A stretch of 64,000 bases of DNA, from positions 1,798,001 to 1,862,000 of the forward strand of contig NW_017264197.1 in the NCBI RefSeq assembly GCF_001619985.1, written 5' to 3'. This DNA is from Xylona heveae TC161 (taxonomy: Eukaryota > Ascomycota > Xylonomycetes > Xylonales > Xylonaceae). Both the position numbers and the translations under genes were made by a program. This document shows positions 57,744 through 64,000 of this stretch, in pieces. The first letter of the stretch is position 1, and each line of letters starts with the position of its first letter. The notes beneath the pieces are model-generated. The model ran no database searches. It worked only from the letters and a program-made list of their open reading frames with translations, and was not told where the DNA came from.

Positions 57744-60319
57744 GGTCGTTGGTTTTGATTTTTTTTTTTCTCTTTGACAAAGGGGTGTGCTAAAGATCAA
57801 CGTTGGCCTTTACTTGCACAAATGCACACACAAACAATATCTCGACGTCGTGCCTCTTGGGGGTCGATTATTGTTGTAAACGAGTCTCAGATGTTGCTGG
57901 AACAGCCTCTGGCCTCTCTGGGAGAGGCCGGCCTTAAAGACTCGAATGGCTTACGCTCTACCATCGTAGGCGCCGTGACCATTGCCTTGGGCCGTCGCAG
58001 AGGGTGTGCAGCCGGCCGTCAAGCTTTTTGCTCTCTACTACCCGGCAAACGGCTGCAAGTGACTCGTGAAGGATTCAAGGACAGTCGCATCTCTCCCGTC
58101 AGCATTCAGCAGAGGGGACAAGCCAATGGAGGCCGCTCGAGGCGCATGACGAGGGGTTGAGAGGCAGGTTCCTTCACGTATTTTTCGTGCAGTCACACAC
58201 TGGATGCATTGACTTCGTGCCATGGTGCCGTTGGCGTGGCCCAACCAGCATCGCCAGCGCCGAGCTGCAATGTGATAGACCGACCGCCGTGGGGAAATAG
58301 GGTCTCGGGTATGGCCATTGGCGAGCAAAGGACAAACAACTCGCAGGAGTCCCATCTATGCAAGACAGCCAAGCCAACGACAGGGGCAAAGAAGAGAGCA
58401 AGAAGCTAAGAGCGAATCAAAAGCCAAAAAGCAATTGGTTGCAAGCCTTTCTTGGGGACCTAGACCGCCCAAACAAGGATAGATGAAAGTTGATAGGGTG
58501 GCAGCCTGAGCTTCTGACTGGACGAGTGCAATGAGTGAGATGCGAGCCGAAAGCACCGTAAGCGCCGAGGACCCTTGCCATCTGAACGCCACCCCGCATG
58601 ATGGATGCAAATACCCAAGAACGGCGAAAGCAAAATTGAATGGTCAGATGCTAAGGAGACAGCGAGGAGACGAAGGAGAATGAGAGGAGCTCAGAAGCAG
58701 ACATGTTGAACGACAGTGTTTGACGGAGGTTTCGAGATGGTGTGTCACTCTCGGATGGCTTGAAGCTTATGAGAACGGAGGCGTTGATATTAACAATCTG
58801 AGGGTCAGAGCTCGTAAGGTCCTTTGTATAAAGTCTGACAGCCTGACCAGCTTCGTGGTGATATTCGCTGTGGCTCGTGAGGGGGATGATGGCGGCGCGG
58901 GCCGCTGATGCCGCGACTCGGCAGGAAGTCCAGCAGAAGTATCCGATACCTTTGTCTTCTCAATAAGCAATCAGCTTCCTAAGTTCCTTGTACAGGACTC
59001 ATCCACATTGCGGCGACAAGAGCCGATCCTTCTGCCGGGGGCAAAGGAAGGGACGCACCAATATCCATATCGGCTTGCTGGCTGGACACTGAAGAGACTT
59101 CGACAAGAGATGAAGTTCCGAGGGGAATATTACCCTTGTTCCCTGCTCGCGGCATCTTCACACATTCTTGACAAGGTGTGCCTGTGGTAGACCCTGAACT
59201 GATCCACAATGGGTTCTTAGGCGCTCATGCGGTGACGGACCAAACCTTGGGGACATTCGGCATGGGAGATTCCTCCATCCTGTTTGTTCAATAAAAGACG
59301 TGGTTGGTCAAGCACGCACCATTGAAGCACCAGCGTCAGATTTTGTTAGTGCTCGGTGCGTTGGAGGCACGGGCCAGGGAGGGAAGGCAGCAGAGCTCAA
59401 TGTCCATGTTTCTACAGAGTATCTCGTTGCAGATCCTGTGACCCCCCAAAGAGAAACGTCCGTGACAACAATTGATTCATGCGTTAAAATCCCCCTAGTT
59501 GAGGCAGAGATGAAAACCTTAATCCTGGAAACCTCAGAATCTGGACTACGAAGGTTGCGGCGGCAATCTTTAGTTGCATCAATTCAGGATCACAGCCGCT
59601 GAAAAAAGGCACTATCATTTCCCAGTGCAGAATGGTCAAATGTCTACGCCGCCAATTTACACAAGTTGACCGAAAATTTCGGGCACAATTCCAATAGTAT
59701 ATTCCCAGGTGATTCCATTCCACATTGCCATTCGTCCGAATAACCCCAAACGAGTCCTCTGTAGGAAACCAGAGCTGTCTCATGGAACGCTTCGATATCG
59801 GCAGCTTGAATGAGTCCATCTCCTCCGTCCAATTGCCCTCTTCCGCGATCAATAATGCACGGAGGTAAGTGGCAATGAAGATGTCTCGACCAATGCGGAG
59901 ATAACGTGTTGTCTTATCGCCACATGATTTAGTGGCGTTGCTATATAGCACCGAGGGCACCCTGCCTAACAGTTGACTTGGCATGGGCAAGGTGCTCGCC
60001 CCTCAGATTTTGCCTATCTTAGCAGTCTACTGTCTGTCCCTCCTCCTACATCAAGGGTATAAAATGCTAAAACTCCAAGGTGCTTGGCGATTAAATGAAG
60101 ACTTGGACTCTGCACGATTGCACTTATGCACTTTCAAAACGGGACGAGGCCTTTAAACCTCAGCTATGGATCGTCGAACGACCACATTGAAAAATTATCT
60201 TCAAAGTGGCTTCGACTTGATGATTCTGAAGAAGATCGCTATAATGTAATGAACAGAAGATGGCTGAAAAAAAGGAAATTTTCCTGAAGCGTAAATATTA
60301 ATCGATATATATGCTCTAA
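57744..60319. other. Gene-free spacer of 2.6 kb
   Basis: The left end is the promoter of the Bim1-like gene. No frame shows a domain. A 168-codon frame on the minus strand (59484-59990) is the longest but is not recognisable, overlaps other frames of similar quality and lacks splice support, so it is not called as a gene. Confidence 0.5.
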
Positions 60320-61861
60320 CTAAGAGTCTGAGAACTTTTTCAGCCGTTCTGTTGTAAGTTGGAAACACTCGGGGAGACCAGTCTCTTCCCATTTTCCTCC
60401 CAAAATAAGCTTTACAACACCGGGTGCACATGTAAATATACGAGCCATGCCTATGTTTCCGAGTTAACAAAATTAATGCTCAATCAAAATGAAACGTAAA
60501 AATACTAGCGGTAAGCTAGAACTTACCATGAGCGTTGAAGCCCGCACAGATGTATTGGCCCGGCAGCGAGGGAACTTCGCCCACAAACGGTACATGGTCT
60601 GGCGTCATAGCCACGATACCAGTCCACGCATGTTGAAACCCTTCACCATGAACATTGCCATCCTGGCTGTATTCCGGAAAGACTTCATGGAATTGACGCA
60701 GGGCATCATTCATTACTTTTTCGCTATAAAAGCTATCGTCCACATTAGGGCGTGTTGGTTCATCGCCCAAAGCGGGATTGGATCGAGACGATCCCAGAAT
60801 CATCGTCCCGTCGCCTTTTCTCTGGATGAGGGAGTAGAAATGAGTCAATCCATAGCGAAGTGAAAAAGTATTGGTCAACGCCTTCTCCGCCGAGAACGCT
60901 GGCGAAGGTGTCAAAGCATGGGCCTGCGCACGATTCGGGAGGACATGCTTCGCCAGACGGGGTAGCAGGAAGCCAAGATGAGCGTTAGTGCAATGAATAA
61001 CCCGAGGAGCGGTCACGCTGCCTCGTGGAGTTGACACTTTCCACAAATTCGAGCTGGAGACAACATCATCAGGCTGAGCCACGTTCTCAACCGATAAGGC
61101 GGGGCAATGTGTGAAAAGGCCGACGCCTTGAGCGACGATCTCCGAGAGAAGCCACTGTGCCAGCTTCGCTGGATGACTTGACCCTGCCGGCCATTCGTAA
61201 GCTGCAAAAGCCTGTGATATTCCTGTCTTCTCCTTTGCTTCGTCGCCACTGTAGAATCGAACGTGAGATACATCACCTCCGGCATTCTTATACGCCTCAA
61301 AGCTAGCGGCTTCAAGCTCGGCAAACTCCTTCGAGAGACACACATCGAACGTTGTAGTTAGATTGAAGTCGCACTGTACATTATTTTTCTTTACAAACTC
61401 GTCGACTCGTTCGAGAACTACGCGTTCATTGGCAACGATCTTCCTGGCCTGTTCGGGGCCATGAAGTCTCGCGTAATGCGTGAAGCCACGGAAGGCATCT
61501 ATCGGAGCAACATTATTACCCATAACAATGCAAGGACGGATTTTTTTAAAAAAAGTATCATCGTACCTGGCCGAACATGACCCGCGTTTCGAGAGCTTGC
61601 CCCGCCAGCTGCCTCGCGAGCCTCCAAGACGACAATATCATCGCCCTTCACGCCAGATTCAACCAGCTGGTATGCGGTGAGAGCTCCAGCAATCCCAGAA
61701 CCTATAATGATATATTCACATGTGTCCGGTACGGTGGCCTCGCGGTTGGCGTTCAGAAGAGGGTAGGCACGGGTCGTCCTCTGCCAGAAGCTGAGGCAGG
61801 GTTTTGGATTTGGGATGGATTGACCGGGAAAGCCTTTGAGGTCGCTGTCGGCTGCAACCAT
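60320..61861 (-). CDS. FAD-dependent oxidoreductase (DAO family)
   Basis: Minus-strand exons 61861-61567, 61498-60527 and 60450-60320 encode 465 aa. The Rossmann FAD-binding motif YIIIGSGIAGALTAYQLVES lies near residues 49-68, followed by VVLEAREAAGGASSRNAGHV. This is the DAO (D-amino-acid oxidase/sarcosine oxidase-like) family, which oxidises amines or amino acids. Near the end, WTGIVAMTPDHVPFVGEVPS and GQYICAGFNAHGMARIFTCA form the conserved C-terminal FAD contact. There is no signal peptide and no evident peroxisomal signal (ends FSDS), so cytosol is likely. Substrate unknown. It is divergent from an MFS permease 1.2 kb away. Confidence 0.92.
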
Positions 61862-62724
61862 GATGAAATGCTATATATTTCTGCTTAGAGCAGGTGACTC
61901 CCTTTCTTCTATCAAGAACAAACAAATGTGACACCCAAAGCAATACGTTATTAAAAAAAGGCGTCCACCGTTGACGGACGAATGGCACCTTATGAACCAT
62001 GAGCTTTTCGATTCTCATATTCTTTTAATTATATCTTCTAAATCTCGCGTGTCAGTTTGGTTCCTCACCTATCTCCTATCGCAGATTATCTGCCGTATTT
62101 GAGCGAATCACCTGAAGGCATCGGCGGAGGCGTCTCGAATCCATGGATAGGCGGGGTGACGAAAGCGACCGCTCGATACCAAAATCAACTAGTACGATAA
62201 TGATCGTCGCATAACTTACCACCTCAAAGTAGCATTGTCATTTTGAAACGACCTTTCACAAAGATATGCTTCAACAAGCTGTCCGGCCCGGTCCCGTGTC
62301 TAATGGGTGGCAGTTTGTACCTTGGCAGGTCAGAGGTATCGTTGTTGTTGGTCTGAACTGCTGTCGAGGCGAGATAAGCTGGATCGGCCAGGCACCTCGC
62401 TTTACCGCGCTTCTACAATTCTTCGTACCCGTACATGACCTACCTAAGACAGGTACTCTGATGGGCTCCTGACCTCCCTTTGCTCCCCCCGCTCCCCCCG
62501 CTCATGGTTTGTTGCACAAAACATGCCCGCCTTGATTTCGGCAGGTGGTTTATCAGCCGAAACAATTATCCAAACAAGGCAATTTTTGATACACGTGTGT
62601 TGATAGTTGCGGAGTTAGCTCACCTCGTAAGTAACGTTACGGCTTGCACGTGCGTTCGTGCGAGAATGGCGCAAGATACTATCTTTCCTCCAGGCCACTG
62701 ATACTCGGCCTTTAATGTGTGGTG

Positions 62725-62749
62725 CGAGAGAGAGAGAGAGAGAGAGAGA
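62725..62749. repeat. (GA)n microsatellite
   Basis: About twelve GA units occur in a row, midway between the divergent FAD oxidoreductase and permease genes. Confidence 0.9.
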
Positions 62750-63023
62750 AGGATAGATGAGATTGCAGCAGTCCGTCCCCGCCACGCTGCTATGATCTAG
62801 GCCTTGCTGTTGTTGAGCAAAGCTCCATCCTCGGCCCTGCGCCAACTGCACATCCACTTCTCTTATCTACTGTGGTTACATTGATATCTCATCTCGCTGC
62901 AGGTCCGCTTGACTCCCTCTGTTAGCGCTACGAGGCTACGAACCTGTTGATCTCTTGATGCCGATCGTCCTTATCGGGTTTTGGCCCATGCAATATGGGA
63001 TTTAAACATTTAGAGAACAAAGG

Positions 63024-63029
63024 TATATA
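63024..63029 (+). promoter_or_regulatory. TATA-like box (TATATA) of the MFS gene
   Basis: TATATA lies 67 bases upstream of the permease ATG, a plausible TATA-box distance for a fungal gene with a short leader. Confidence 0.35.
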
Positions 63030-63095
63030 ATTGAACTCCGATTCTCCTAGAGTCTCCGTTGGCAACCATCAAGTCCGTATTAGTATTTGTGAAAT

Positions 63096-64000
63096 ATGAC
63101 TCGCTTCCAATTTGGGCGCCGACGTTCTGTAAACAAGAAACCACAGGGGCAAGATGAACGGACCCCAGAGGAGCGTGATCTGGTTAGACGGCTTGATATA
63201 TTTCTAATGACATTTGGATGCATTTCTCAAGGTACGCCAGAGAAAAGAAACGCTGACTTGCTTTTGGAGCACGAGCTAACAATTTCCCAGTCATTAAGTA
63301 TGTGCGACCCAATCAAGAGCATCATTTTTAAGTGATTATTCTCTCTCGTGAGCCTTGGTCTTATGCAAGTACAGATATCTAGATCAGCAAAATATCTCAA
63401 ATGCATATGTTTCTGGAATGAAGGAAGATCTCAAGCTGTACGGCAATCAACTGAACTAGTGAGTTTTATCCCTCCGAGACAGAGTTCTCTGTGCTAAGCA
63501 ACCATGTCTTCAGTTTCACAACTTGGTTCAATGTCGCATACTGCATCATGCTCATCCCCTCCCAAATTATCATGACCTATGTCCGGCCAAGCTATTGGCT
63601 TCCTGGCTTGGAATTGGTATGGGGACTTATGACTGGCCTGATTGCAATGGCACATGATGCGAAGCAAGTATATGTGCTACGTGCATTCCTCGGCCTCTGT
63701 GAAAGCAGCGCTTGGCCTGGCATGATGACTCTCTTTAGTAAGCCTATTGACTCGATCTCGGCGGATAAATTAGTGACTGACATTCTGAAGTGCATTGGTA
63801 TACTCCAACGGAGCTGGCCAAGCGTATGGGCTTTTACCACTCTTGTCAAGCACTTGGATCCATGATGTCCGGTGCTATCCAGGCTGCAATCACTCGCACT
63901 CTCGATCAGAGCGGTGGTCTCGCAGGGTGGCGGTAAGATGAGCCTCCTAATTGATCATACTCAAATGGAAGGAACTAAAAGCAGCCTTTTTCATGCAGCT
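63096..64000 (+). CDS. MFS permease, Dal5/Liz1 (anion:cation symporter) type, 5' part
   Basis: The gene runs off the window. Exons seen: 63096-63231, 63291-63297, 63375-63458, 63514-63737 and 63791-63932; the next intron starts at 63933. Joined, they read [20 protein letters not shown], then [40 protein letters not shown] and [20 protein letters not shown]. This is the Dal5 family, in which members carry allantoate, nicotinate, pantothenate (Liz1) or similar vitamins and small acids with protons. The second exon is only 7 nt (TCATTAA), needed to give Q-V-I-K-Y. The N-terminus is cytosolic and basic; about five membrane helices are visible. Substrate not assignable. Confidence 0.92.

Larger units (their letters stand above)
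61862..63095. other. Divergent spacer FAD oxidoreductase / MFS permease
   Basis: This 1.2-kb spacer should carry both promoters. It has a (GA)n run at about 62725-62749 and a TATA-like sequence at 63024-63029. I see no gene in it. Confidence 0.5.

Noticed and set aside
59484-59990. 168-codon minus-strand frame
   Set aside because: No family signature, no splice partners, start is an isolated frame, and a competing frame of similar look overlaps it. Possibly a gene relic, but not supportable.
1-64000. Search for a secondary-metabolite cluster, CRISPR array or intact transposon
   Set aside because: No synthase, tailoring set, direct-repeat array, transposase or reverse transcriptase motif was readable in any frame.

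Overview
This window is from the nuclear genome of a filamentous ascomycete, most likely a eurotiomycete (Aspergillus/Penicillium-like). The evidence is short introns (about 50-100 nt) with GTA/GTG donors and CAG/TAG acceptors, a Woronin-body protein gene (hexA/hex1) whose core is preceded by a coding-like N-terminal extension, a type II membrane GH17 glucanase of the BtgC kind, a Bim1/X325-type LPMO-like protein, and long CT-rich leaders in front of highly expressed or regulatory genes. All gene models were built by hand from reading frames and splice signals. Splice positions given to the base are those that keep the frame open.

Layout. 1.4-15.5 kb is a compact housekeeping block: doa1/ufd3 (+), a DUF7918-type protein (-), SAGA subunit spt8 (-) and, divergent from it, an hrr1/ZNFX1-like RNA helicase with an NF-X1-type cysteine-rich tail (+). 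15.5-28 kb is gene-poor. It holds one intronless 560-aa protein of unknown function (18004-19686), tandem repeats, an inverted repeat and about 8.4 kb in which I find no convincing gene. 28-33.3 kb is a conserved fungal nuclear-type protein with a very long pyrimidine-rich leader. 35.3-37.7 kb is an Arg/Asp/Tyr-rich protein with a DUF8035-like tail (-). 40.5-41.7 kb is an SRPK-like protein kinase. 43.4-45.5 kb is hexA. 47.1-49.6 kb is btgC. 51.0-53.6 kb is an OPT-family oligopeptide transporter (-). 56.9-57.7 kb is a Bim1-like secreted, probably GPI-anchored, copper-site protein (-). 60.3-61.9 kb is a DAO-type FAD oxidoreductase (-). From 63.1 kb to the window edge is the 5' part of a Dal5/Liz1-type MFS permease (+) with a 7-nt microexon.

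Themes. Several genes act at the cell surface or septum (HexA septal plug, BtgC wall glucanase, Bim1-like protein, OPT and MFS transporters). Others act in ubiquitin/proteasome handling (Doa1), SAGA transcription (Spt8) and RNAi-linked heterochromatin (Hrr1-like). They do not form a classical secondary-metabolite cluster. The most interesting points are the HexA N-terminal extension that is open but has no AUG, the long leader and internally duplicated domain of the 30-33 kb gene, the 7-nt microexon in the permease, and the uncharacterised 560-aa protein standing alone in a gene-poor island. No tRNA, rRNA, CRISPR or intact transposon was recognised.
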